A DNA stretch of 17,176 nucleotides from Christensenella sp. UBA2853 (lineage in GTDB: Bacteria; Bacillota; Clostridia; Christensenellales; Aristaeellaceae), in the NCBI GenBank assembly GCA_002350845.1, contig DEFL01000058.1, positions 1 through 17,176 on the forward strand, read 5' to 3'. A model generated the notes under the pieces. That model ran no database searches. It was not told where the DNA came from and saw only the letters and a program-made list of their open reading frames with translations. Below, one piece after another: positions 1 through 7,171 of this stretch. Made by a program: the position numbers and the translations under genes. Every line of letters begins with the position of its first letter. The first letter of the stretch is position 1.

Positions 1-48
1 TTTGACCCTGACATCATTTTATATATCAATTAAGAAAGGAAGCTGGTT

Positions 49-1041
49 ATGAGTGCTGTAAAGCCGGTCACCCCCAAGCGGAAAAACCGTCATGCATCCC
101 AGGGAGGATGGAAACGGCAGGCTGCTTATGTGTCTATGGTATTGCCGGGTGTTGTGCTTTTGCTGATGTTCAGCTATCTACCTATGCCCGGTATTATCCT
201 CGCTTTTAAAAGCTACCAGATGACCATGCCAACGGAGACCTCCCTCTTTCAGAATGTTTTTCTCAACAGTCTGATTGCGTCTTCTTGGAACGGGATCAAC
301 AACTTCACCTACCTGCTCAAGGATGCACCCATGCTCATCCGCAACACTGTGGGATATAACCTGCTGTTCATGGTCGTCGGCGTCATTCTTCAGGTCGGAC
401 TGGCCGTCATCATCAATGAGATGAGAAACCGCAAGACCGCAAAGGTATACCACACGATCGCGTTCATGCCGTACTTCGTCAGCTGGATCGTTGTCATGTA
501 TGCGCTCTATGCCATGATTTCATTCAGCGGTTTCTTCAATCAAGTCGGCATCAGTCTGGGGCATGAACCCATCAAGTATTATTCCCAGAAGCAGTACTGG
601 CCGTGGATTTTCCTTCTGGCCAATATCTGGAAGTACACAGGTCAGGGTTCCATCATTTACCTGGCCACGCTCACAGGATTTGATGAGCAGCTCTATGAAG
701 CCGGTTCCATCGACGGTGCCAGCAAATGGCAGCAGTTCCGTTACATCACGCTGCCGCAGCTGATGCCCACAATCGTCATGCTGCAGATTCTGGCCGTCGG
801 CCGCATCTTCAATGGCGACTTTGATATGTTCTATTCCCTGCCCAATGGTTCCGGTACACTCCGTCAGGTCACGACAACCATCGACGTATATGTGTATGAC
901 ATGCTGAAGAAAGGCAATCTCCGCAATTCCTTCGGATATGCCGGTGCCGGTGCTTTCTTCCAGTCTGTCGTCGGGTTTATCCTGATTCTTGTGACCAACT
1001 TTATTGTACGCAGACATCAGCCGGATATGGCCCTATTCTGA
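49..1041 (+). CDS. Carbohydrate ABC transporter permease, LplB type
   Basis: Integral membrane subunit of a sugar or oligosaccharide importer; it pairs with the next permease to form the channel. The 330-residue protein has a positively charged N-terminus and about six hydrophobic segments (roughly residues 25-50, 100-122, 135-158, 185-207, 240-258 and 298-318). It carries the EAA loop that docks the ATPase, starting at Glu217 and reading EAGSIDGAS, followed by the ITLPQLMP pattern of binding-protein-dependent permeases. Length and motifs fit the LplB family (MalF-like half). The ATG is preceded by AAGGAAG six bases upstream. The next permease follows after 18 bp, so the two are cotranscribed. 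No ATP-binding subunit is encoded in the window. Such systems usually share a single MsmX-type ATPase encoded elsewhere; that is family knowledge, not seen here. Only 48 bp lie upstream, so the operon may begin outside the window. Confidence 0.95.
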   Translation: MSAVKPVTPKRKNRHASQGGWKRQAAYVSMVLPGVVLLLMFSYLPMPGIILAFKSYQMTMPTETSLFQNVFLNSLIASSWNGINNFTYLLKDAPMLIRNTVGYNLLFMVVGVILQVGLAVIINEMRNRKTAKVYHTIAFMPYFVSWIVVMYALYAMISFSGFFNQVGISLGHEPIKYYSQKQYWPWIFLLANIWKYTGQGSIIYLATLTGFDEQLYEAGSIDGASKWQQFRYITLPQLMPTIVMLQILAVGRIFNGDFDMFYSLPNGSGTLRQVTTTIDVYVYDMLKKGNLRNSFGYAGAGAFFQSVVGFILILVTNFIVRRHQPDMALF

Positions 1042-1059
1042 TGGAAGGAGGCAGAAACG

Positions 1060-2016
1060 ATGAGTACCCTCGATAAGAAAGAAGCCCGTCGTCTGCTGAG
1101 AGCAGAAAAGCAGGCTGAAAAGCACAGTCTTGCACGAAACCTCATTTCCAGACGAACCAACTTCTTCTTCAATATTCTTCTGATTATCTTCTGTATTCTG
1201 ATCGTGTTTCCGCTCTGGATCATCGTGATCTCTTCCATCACCAGTGAGACAGCCCTCACCACTTACGGTTACCGTCTCTGGCCGATGGAGTTCTCCGTCA
1301 ACGCCTACACCTATCTGTTCCGTGACGGTTCCATCATGATCACGGCCTATAAAAACACGATCATTGCAACCCTAACTGGCACTGTGCTGTCCGTCGTCAC
1401 GGTTGGTCTTTACTCTTATGCTCTGAGCCGTCCTGATTTCCGTTTCAGAAAATTCTTTACTTTCTTCAGCTTCTTTACCATGCTCTTCGGCGGCGGCATG
1501 GTGAGCTACTACAACATGACCCGCAGCGTGCTGGGCCTCAAAGACACCGTGTGGGCGCTCTTCCTCCCGATGTCCTTCTCCGCATACTGGGTCATCATCA
1601 TGAGAACGTTCTATCAGTCGAGCGTTCCCGAAGCCATCATTGAATCCGCCCGTATTGACGGATCCGGTGAATGGAGAACACTGCTTCAGATTGTCTGCCC
1701 ACTTGCCATCCCCGGTTTTGCCACAGTTGGTCTGTTCAGCGCCATCGGTATCTGGAACGATTTCCGCAACTGCCTGCTGATCAATGACAGCGCGAAATTC
1801 TTCAATCTCCAGTATACAATCTACCAGACAATGAACAACCTGCGCTTTCTGAAAGAAAATGCATCCCGAATGGGCGGTGTCAACGTCGCCAATCTGCCGG
1901 CGGAAACCTTCCGCATGGCCATGGCCGTTGTCACCGTGGGCCCCATCATCATGGCCTATCCTTTCTTCCAGAAATACTTCGTCAAGGGCCTCACGGTTGG
2001 TGCCGTGAAGGGCTGA
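1060..2016 (+). CDS. Carbohydrate ABC transporter permease, YtcP/LplC type
   Basis: Second membrane subunit of the importer, corresponding to the MalG-like half. The 318-residue protein has a basic N-terminal stretch of about 30 residues, a first membrane helix at about residues 31-56 and further helices to the C-terminus. The EAA loop starts at Glu191 with IESARIDGSGEW and ends in CPLAIP, the usual ATPase contact. The C-terminus ends GLTVGAVKG, a conserved ending in YtcP-like permeases (KGLTxGAVKG). Translation starts at an ATG eight bases after GGAAGGAGG. It sits between the first permease (18 bp) and the binding protein (67 bp). Substrate specificity cannot be deduced; the family includes importers for complex oligosaccharides such as pectic or uronate-containing sugars. 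Confidence 0.95.
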   Translation: MSTLDKKEARRLLRAEKQAEKHSLARNLISRRTNFFFNILLIIFCILIVFPLWIIVISSITSETALTTYGYRLWPMEFSVNAYTYLFRDGSIMITAYKNTIIATLTGTVLSVVTVGLYSYALSRPDFRFRKFFTFFSFFTMLFGGGMVSYYNMTRSVLGLKDTVWALFLPMSFSAYWVIIMRTFYQSSVPEAIIESARIDGSGEWRTLLQIVCPLAIPGFATVGLFSAIGIWNDFRNCLLINDSAKFFNLQYTIYQTMNNLRFLKENASRMGGVNVANLPAETFRMAMAVVTVGPIIMAYPFFQKYFVKGLTVGAVKG

Positions 2017-2035
2017 TGCATTCCATTTGATTTCA

Positions 2036-2051
2036 TGAGCCGGAAGGCTCA
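2036..2051 (+). promoter_or_regulatory. Intercistronic hairpin before the binding-protein gene
   Basis: TGAGCC and GGCTCA form a perfect 6 bp stem closed by GGAA, a GNRA-type tetraloop, in the gap between the second permease and the solute-binding protein. It has no T-run directly after it (AGAAATAATTT follows), so it does not look like a strong terminator. Inference: an RNA processing or stabilising stem that lets the binding protein be made in excess over the permeases. Confidence 0.4.
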
Positions 2052-2083
2052 GAAATAATTTAAATAAACAGGAGGAACTCACT

Positions 2084-3583
2084 ATGAGGAAACTTCTATC
2101 CATGATCCTTGCGCTGGCTATGGTTCTGGCGCTCGTCCCTGCTGCTATGGCAGATGACGCTTACACCCTGGACATCTACTGGGTTGGCAACGGCGACAAC
2201 GAAGCCGTCCGCGCTGGCGTCGAAGAGGCTGTCAATGCCTACATCGAGCCCCTGATTGGTGCCAAAGTCTCCTACCACATCATTGGCTGGGGCGACTGGA
2301 ACGACAAGGCGATCAACGCTCTGCAGTCCGGCGAAAAGATGGACCTCATCTTCACCGCTGACTGGGAAGGCTATGGCGTCGAAGTCTCCGGCGGCCTGCT
2401 CATGCCTCTGGATGATCTGCTCGAGAAGTATGGCCAGGGCATCAAGGAAACCCTGCCCCAGACCTTCCTCGATGGCGTCAAGGTGAACGGCGTGCTGTAC
2501 GGCATCCCGACCAACAAGGAACTGTGCGTTCCCGAAGGCCTGATCATCAACAAGACTGCTGCCAACGCTATCGGTTGGGACGTGCAGCCTGATGATCCCA
2601 CCATCAAGACCACTGCTGACCTCGAGCCCTGGCTTGAAAAGTATAAGGCCGCTTATCCTGAGAAGTATCCTTACCTCATGGACGGTCAGGCTGGCCGCTG
2701 GGCTGATGAACCCTGGTGCCCCGACTGGGCAGGCATGGGATCCAACTCCATCGCTATGAAGATGGCCAAGCAGGAAAATGGCGAATTTGACGAGACCATC
2801 TACAGCATCTTCGCCACCCCTGAACAGGAAGAACACATCCGCCTCATGTACAAGTGGGGCAAGGCCGGCTATATCAGCCCCGACGCTGCTCTGACCAGCT
2901 TTGACTACAACGGCACCTTCGGCCGTGGCGACTTCCTCGCTTTCTCTCAGCCCCTCAAGGGCAATGGCATCAAGGCTAACGAAATGTATGCCGCCAATCA
3001 TACCACCGATTTCGAATGCGTTGAAATCACCCTCCAGCCCAAGTATGTTGTCACCACGCACGCTGGCGGCTCCATGTTCGGTATTCCTGTAACCTGCAAG
3101 AATCCCGAGGCAGCCATGAAGTACCTCAACCTCATGCACAGCGATGCCACCCTGGTCAACCTGATGCTGTTCGGCGCTGAAGGCGTCAACTACACCAAGG
3201 TCAATGATCAGCAGGTTGAACTGACCGACCAGAACTGGTACGGCGTACATGGCGGCGCATGGACTGTTGGCAACACCAAGCTCCAGTATGTGCTGACCTC
3301 CGAAGACCCTCAGAAGAATGCTCTTCTGCAGTCCTATGCTGACGACGCTATCGCAACCGCATCCCTCGGCTTCCGTTTCGTGAAGGACAACGTTGCCGAT
3401 CAGATTGCTGCTGTTGACTCTGTCGTTTCCGAAATGGCCAACCCGCTTATGTGCGGCCAGGTCGATCCTGACGATCCTGCCCTCGGTATCGAAGCTCTCA
3501 AGACCGCTCTGACCGATGCCGGCATGGATGAGATCATTGCTGAAGTCCAGACTCAGTATGATGCCTGGAAAGCAGCTCAGTAA
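2084..3583 (+). CDS. Extracellular solute-binding protein with DUF3502-like C-terminus (LipO-like)
   Basis: Captures the sugar substrate outside the membrane and passes it to the two permeases just upstream. The 499-residue protein begins with a clear signal peptide: MRKLLS, a hydrophobic run to about residue 20, then a signal peptidase I site at AMA, residues 21-23, before DDAYT. The mature part has the type-1 binding-protein layout, and the last 70 or so residues (around GFRFVKDNVADQ and the MANPLMCG segment) match the DUF3502 domain of LipO/YtcQ-like proteins. Oddly, there is no lipobox cysteine, which Gram-positive binding proteins normally need for anchoring. Codons are strongly biased to C/G endings (GGC, CTC, AAG), as in highly expressed genes. 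An AGGAGG lies eight bases before the ATG. The gene closes the operon and is followed by a terminator. Confidence 0.93.
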   Translation: MRKLLSMILALAMVLALVPAAMADDAYTLDIYWVGNGDNEAVRAGVEEAVNAYIEPLIGAKVSYHIIGWGDWNDKAINALQSGEKMDLIFTADWEGYGVEVSGGLLMPLDDLLEKYGQGIKETLPQTFLDGVKVNGVLYGIPTNKELCVPEGLIINKTAANAIGWDVQPDDPTIKTTADLEPWLEKYKAAYPEKYPYLMDGQAGRWADEPWCPDWAGMGSNSIAMKMAKQENGEFDETIYSIFATPEQEEHIRLMYKWGKAGYISPDAALTSFDYNGTFGRGDFLAFSQPLKGNGIKANEMYAANHTTDFECVEITLQPKYVVTTHAGGSMFGIPVTCKNPEAAMKYLNLMHSDATLVNLMLFGAEGVNYTKVNDQQVELTDQNWYGVHGGAWTVGNTKLQYVLTSEDPQKNALLQSYADDAIATASLGFRFVKDNVADQIAAVDSVVSEMANPLMCGQVDPDDPALGIEALKTALTDAGMDEIIAEVQTQYDAWKAAQ

Positions 3584-3606
3584 TCCAGTTTCATAAGGAA
3601 ACATTG

Positions 3607-3636
3607 GGAGGCGGGGTTCATCCCCGTCTCCTTTTC
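3607..3636 (+). terminator. Rho-independent terminator of the transporter operon
   Basis: GGAGGCGGGG (3607-3616) pairs with CCCCGTCTCC (3622-3631) with one G-T wobble across a 5-base loop, followed by TTTTCTTTC. It begins 23 bp after the stop codon of the binding protein. Confidence 0.85.
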
Positions 3637-3655
3637 TTTCTGATTTTTGCCCCAT

Positions 3656-3691
3656 AAAAAAGGATCCGGCTTTCACACCGAATCCTTTTTT
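3656..3691. terminator. Two-way terminator between convergent operons
   Basis: AAAAAAGGATCCGG (3656-3669) and CCGAATCCTTTTTT (3678-3691) are complementary except at one position. The stem ends in a T-run on both strands, so it can stop transcription from the transporter operon (+) and from the catabolic operon (-), whose last gene ends at 3731. Confidence 0.8.
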
Positions 3692-3730
3692 ATGCCTGTG
3701 CGGCTTTATGCGGACCCATCTGCACCCTTT

Positions 3731-4651
3731 TCAGGGCGTTTCATAGAGATGATCAGGGTCAATGCTCAGGTAGTTTCTCCCCCGCCGCAGCGTCACGCGG
3801 TTGCCTGACCAGAGAGGTCTGGGCTTTGCACTTTCGTCCCGTGTCAATGGAATATCCTGTCCCCAGAAACTCGGTTCCTGACAGGGCACGATATGGCCTG
3901 CGAGCGCATCCTCCATCATGGCGATCACGGTGGGCAGACAGTCATCGTCCAACGGTGCACCGAGCGCTCTGAAATCGTGGTGTCCGTTGTATATGCTGTC
4001 ATACTCGCTGCCAAGGTCTTTCAGGCGCTTCATGGCACGAAGTGTGGTTTCCAGCGGAACGGCGCCGACACCGAGATTATAATTCAGCGCATCCCCCGCG
4101 ATCAGTGTCCGTGTCTGGTTGTCCAGAAACACCATTTCTCCCGCTGTATGGCCCGGGCATGCATAGGCAGTGACAATCCGCCCTCCGCCCAGATCAAACT
4201 CCATGCCATCCTGCAGTTCATGGAGAACCGGCATTTTTTCATCCACCCCCGGTTCTCTGACATCCGTCAGGATATCATACGGATACAGGTGAAACATGGT
4301 GTACGGCGCACCGATGCAGCTCTTCTGTCTTCGCGCGATATGTTCTATGTCGCTCCGGCGTCTTTCCAGGCTTTCCGGCATTGGCATTTGTGCGTCCGCC
4401 GGATGAATCCAGGCTTCCCCAAACTGCCGTACATTGCCGGTATGATCGATGTGTCCGTGGGACAGGACCAGCAGAATCGGTTTGTCGGTCAGCATTTCCA
4501 CGGCACCGCGCAGGTCTCCGATTCCCATACCGCAGTCGATGAGCATTGCTTTTTCTGTGCCAATCAACAGAAACATGCTCGCGCAGTCAAACTCATCAAT
4601 TTCCCAGGTGTCTTTTTTGAACTGTACCATCGGATACAGTTTTGTCAGCAT
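3731..4651 (-). CDS. MBL-fold metallo-hydrolase
   Basis: Zinc-dependent hydrolase of the metallo-beta-lactamase fold, 306 residues, with no signal peptide, so probably cytoplasmic. The metal-binding set is visible: His65, His67, Asp69 and His70 in SHGHIDH, His168 in PGHTAG, Asp187 in AGDAL, and His224/His225 in NGHHD. All ligands of a two-metal site appear to be present. As the last gene of the sugar-acid operon, a plausible role is opening a sugar lactone or hydrolysing a related ester. That is inference, because the fold also serves thioesters, phosphodiesters and glyoxalase-type substrates. The chosen ATG has AAGGG seven bases upstream; an earlier ATG four bases away is out of frame. It begins 20 bp after the RraA-like gene. 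Confidence 0.88.
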   Translation of the reverse strand: MLTKLYPMVQFKKDTWEIDEFDCASMFLLIGTEKAMLIDCGMGIGDLRGAVEMLTDKPILLVLSHGHIDHTGNVRQFGEAWIHPADAQMPMPESLERRRSDIEHIARRQKSCIGAPYTMFHLYPYDILTDVREPGVDEKMPVLHELQDGMEFDLGGGRIVTAYACPGHTAGEMVFLDNQTRTLIAGDALNYNLGVGAVPLETTLRAMKRLKDLGSEYDSIYNGHHDFRALGAPLDDDCLPTVIAMMEDALAGHIVPCQEPSFWGQDIPLTRDESAKPRPLWSGNRVTLRRGRNYLSIDPDHLYETP

Positions 4652-4671
4652 TCATTTGCCCTTCTTTCATC

Positions 4672-5577
4672 TTATAAACGGACCTTGGCTTCGTTTTCCC
4701 CTTCCTCTGCTTTTCTGGATTCTTCCATTTCTTCTTCCCAATGCAGATGCCGGTACTCTTCCGCCCTCGGATCCTTTGCAAACCAGTCCAGGAAATCCTC
4801 CATCATGGGCACGGTCCACAACCGGTCGATCTGTGCTGTCGTATACGTACCACTCTTCAGCCGATCAAACCCGAAAATATCACGAACGTGGTTCTTTTCC
4901 GCGCGTTCGACCACCATTTCCGCCAGATGCGCAGGAATAAAAATCACGCCGCTGATGGTGCCGAGCACCACGTCCCCGGGCATGCAGATCGCCTGCCCAA
5001 TCCTGCAGGGGGTATTGTATCCGGTCATGACGCAGTTTCCGATGCCGGTTGGATCGGTTCCCCGGTGGAAAATCTGGAAGCCGGGCATCTCTGCAATCTG
5101 CTGAAGATCACGGACTCCGCCCCAGATCACCGCACCGCCCCGTTTGGTGCGTGTACGGATCGCTGTGGACAGGTTGCCGCCAACATACGTTCCCTCAAAA
5201 ATCTTGTCGTACAGGTCCACCACAACAACGTCATCCTCAACCAGCCGGTCGATGACCCACTGATTGTAGAATCCCTTGTATCCTTCCTCTTTTGTGCCGA
5301 TCTGCATCAGTGCAGCATCCAGATCCGGACGCTTCGGAACCATGACCGCCGTCACGGCCCGGCCCACCAGAATCGTTCCTGGGGAAGTTGTCTTAAAGTT
5401 GCATTCCCAGTTGTTGCGGTAACCCAGATTCCACAGCGGCGCCCAGGCTTCCTCAAAGGTGATTCTGCGCATTCTCTGCAGTACATCACTGCTGACCATG
5501 GGCCGGCCGTCCGGCAGCCGCTCACCTTTCCATTCCGGGGTCAGTCGGATGATGGTTTCCCGATCATTGAAAAACAT
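4672..5577 (-). CDS. RraA-family protein, probable sugar-acid aldolase or lyase
   Basis: Belongs to the RraA/HMG-aldolase fold. The 301-residue protein shows the signature glycines YVGGNLSTA (131-139) and the GGVRD motif at 153-157. In characterised HMG/CHA aldolases the Arg (here Arg156) holds the substrate and the Asp (here Asp157) holds the divalent metal. It is longer than a minimal RraA (about 160 residues) and longer than many aldolase members (about 230), having a roughly 45-residue N-terminal extension and a charged C-terminal tail. Family members with aldolase activity release pyruvate from 4-hydroxy-2-oxo acids. In this operon, cleavage of a 2-keto-3-deoxy sugar acid is the obvious proposal. 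A role as an RNase E inhibitor, the name-giving function, is unlikely here. The start has AAGGAG seven bases upstream. Confidence 0.88.
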   Translation of the reverse strand: MFFNDRETIIRLTPEWKGERLPDGRPMVSSDVLQRMRRITFEEAWAPLWNLGYRNNWECNFKTTSPGTILVGRAVTAVMVPKRPDLDAALMQIGTKEEGYKGFYNQWVIDRLVEDDVVVVDLYDKIFEGTYVGGNLSTAIRTRTKRGGAVIWGGVRDLQQIAEMPGFQIFHRGTDPTGIGNCVMTGYNTPCRIGQAICMPGDVVLGTISGVIFIPAHLAEMVVERAEKNHVRDIFGFDRLKSGTYTTAQIDRLWTVPMMEDFLDWFAKDPRAEEYRHLHWEEEMEESRKAEEGENEAKVRL

Positions 5578-5615
5578 ACGTGCTCTCCTTATCTGACAGA
5601 GTCGTCGTTGATGAG

Positions 5616-5631
5616 GCTCCTCTAAAGGAGC
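5616..5631 (-). promoter_or_regulatory. Small hairpin between SDR and RraA-like genes
   Basis: GCTCCT and AGGAGC form a 6 bp stem with a 4-base loop in the 76 bp gap, the only sizeable gap within this operon. There is no T-run, so it is more likely an RNA processing or stability element than a terminator. Confidence 0.3.
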
Positions 5632-5653
5632 ATGAGTGTTTCATTGGCATTTC

Positions 5654-6418
5654 TCAGTTCAGCATCTGACCGCCGTCAAGGCGGATACAGCTACCGGTCA
5701 TGGCCGAAGCGGCCTCACTGGCCAGATAGCTGACCAGATGCCCGACTTCTTCGGGCATCACAAGACGGACTTTCCCGTCCAGTGCAGGATTTCGGGTTTC
5801 AGCCGGCCGGTAACTGTGGAACGCCGGGTTCCCGGTCTTAAACTCAATTCTCGTTCCGCCCAGATCGATGGCATTCACAGGAATCCCATCTCCGGCCAGT
5901 TCCAGTGCAAGCTCGCGCGTAAACATTCGAATGCCGCCTTTGGTCATGGCATATCCTGCGTCAAAACAGGTCGGTCGTTTGGCGTGTACGCTTGCAACAT
6001 TCACGATGCGCGGCTGCGGGCTTTTGCGGAGATACGGAAGCGCTTCACGGATCATCCGCCAGTACCCGCCGATATTGATATTCCAGAGCTTCCGAAGCCG
6101 CTCCACATCGTATTCATCAATAAACAGGTTATACTGCATGGCCGCATTATTGACCAGCAGATCCAGTCTGCCCCACTGCTGCACCGTCTGTTCGACGAGC
6201 GCTTTCGCCTGGGCCGGGTCAGAGACATCTGCCTGGAGCAGTATCGCTTCGCCGCCGGCCTCCCGGATCTGTGCCACAGTCTTCTCAGCCAGTGTACGGT
6301 TGGAATTGCAGTGGATGCAGCATCGCCATCCTTCTGAGCAGAGGACTTTGACAATGCCCGCACCGACGCCTTTGCCGCTGCCTGTTACAAGGGCCACTCT
6401 TTCCTCATACGTCGCCAA
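5654..6418 (-). CDS. SDR-family NAD(P)-dependent oxidoreductase (FabG-like)
   Basis: Classical short-chain dehydrogenase of 254 residues with every key motif. The cofactor glycines are TGSGKGVG at residues 12-19, and NNAA is at 90-93. The catalytic set is Asn115, Ser143, Tyr156 and Lys160 (YAMTK). The C-terminus carries MTGSCIRLDGGQML. It probably oxidises or reduces a hydroxyl on a sugar or sugar acid in the cytoplasm. The start is TTG: the preceding in-frame triplets read TGA CCA TCC, so nothing upstream is possible, and AGAGGTG sits seven bases before it. The first 14 bp overlap the end of the degenerate SDR gene, which implies translational coupling and probably close stoichiometry. An acidic residue that would favour NAD over NADP after strand 2 is not obvious (CNSNRT), so cofactor choice is open. 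Confidence 0.94.
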   Translation of the reverse strand: MATYEERVALVTGSGKGVGAGIVKVLCSEGWRCCIHCNSNRTLAEKTVAQIREAGGEAILLQADVSDPAQAKALVEQTVQQWGRLDLLVNNAAMQYNLFIDEYDVERLRKLWNINIGGYWRMIREALPYLRKSPQPRIVNVASVHAKRPTCFDAGYAMTKGGIRMFTRELALELAGDGIPVNAIDLGGTRIEFKTGNPAFHSYRPAETRNPALDGKVRLVMPEEVGHLVSYLASEAASAMTGSCIRLDGGQMLN

Positions 6419-7163
6419 GGATGGTCACCTCTTTTCTGTTTTCCAGCAGTTGCCGACGACGGATTTCCTGCACCTGCTCCTCTGTAATGCGCTCCCCGTA
6501 ATACATGGTCATTCCTCCGTCTGCCCGCAGGTCACTTCCTGAAAGCGGCGCTGCACCGGGCGTCAGAAGAAACGCCAGCAGACTGTTGAGCGCATCGGCT
6601 TGTGGCATTTTTCTCTCCGGATACCGCTTCTCCACACCGAAATACAGATTGGAAAGGTCGCTCTTCCCGTCCGGGTCATACTGAGAGATGCCGCGCTGAA
6701 CAAAGAAACTTCTGACACCGTGTGTTCCGTAATCCTGATTGACTTCACGCGCCAGCATCTGTACAGCCCCGCAGCCCATGCTGAACAGACTGCCCCGTCC
6801 AACCGGTTTCTCGGCATGAATGCTGTTGAGATAGATCAGCACGCCCTCCCTGCGTTCTCTGAACATGCCTCCGAATACTTTGGTCACGCAGAACGCAGAA
6901 AGAATGCCTTCGTTTGCGGCCTGTCCGAAGTCTTCCTCCGTCTGTTCGGAAAGCGGACGGAGAAACAGGGGCGGTGCCGGGTGAATCACTGCATACAGGT
7001 TCTTCTCCAGAGATTTTCCCCAAGCTTCAAGCTCGGTTTCATTCCAGAGGCAGACCCCGTCCGGGACAGACAGCATTTCATAGCCAAGTCCGCCAAGGTA
7101 TGCAAACGCTTCCTTTGCCTCCCGGGTTCGAAGGTCTGTCATCAAGACGCCTTTTCTCTCCAT
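6405..7163 (-). CDS. Degenerate SDR-fold protein lacking the catalytic residues (pseudoenzyme)
   Basis: The 252-residue protein aligns along its length with the SDR encoded next to it, including a C-terminal LSGSDLRADGGMT typical of SDRs. The working parts are gone. Where the neighbour has TGSGKGVG, this protein reads TDLRTREA with no glycines. NNAA is replaced by HPAP. YxxxK is replaced by FSMGC (Phe127 and Cys131). Only the serine of the active site (Ser114, in NSIHAEKP) remains, at the correct 13-residue spacing from Phe127. The reading frame is intact, so this is not simple decay. ATG 7163 is chosen because GAGGA lies five bases upstream and it keeps the first beta-strand. ATG 7181 overlaps the dehydratase but has no ribosome site; ATG 7142 has AAGG but would lose strand 1. 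Inference: a structural or regulatory partner of the active SDR. Confidence 0.85.
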   Translation of the reverse strand: MERKGVLMTDLRTREAKEAFAYLGGLGYEMLSVPDGVCLWNETELEAWGKSLEKNLYAVIHPAPPLFLRPLSEQTEEDFGQAANEGILSAFCVTKVFGGMFRERREGVLIYLNSIHAEKPVGRGSLFSMGCGAVQMLAREVNQDYGTHGVRSFFVQRGISQYDPDGKSDLSNLYFGVEKRYPERKMPQADALNSLLAFLLTPGAAPLSGSDLRADGGMTMYYGERITEEQVQEIRRRQLLENRKEVTILGDV

Positions 7164-7171
7164 GTGTTTCC

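Noticed and set aside
1..48. Possible promoter before the first permease
   Set aside because: TTGACC has no -10 at proper spacing; only the ribosome site is clear.
4672..5577. Reading the RraA-like gene as an RNase E inhibitor or a menaquinone methyltransferase
   Set aside because: These are historical family names. The GGVRD metal/substrate motif, the greater length and the operon context favour an aldolase or lyase.
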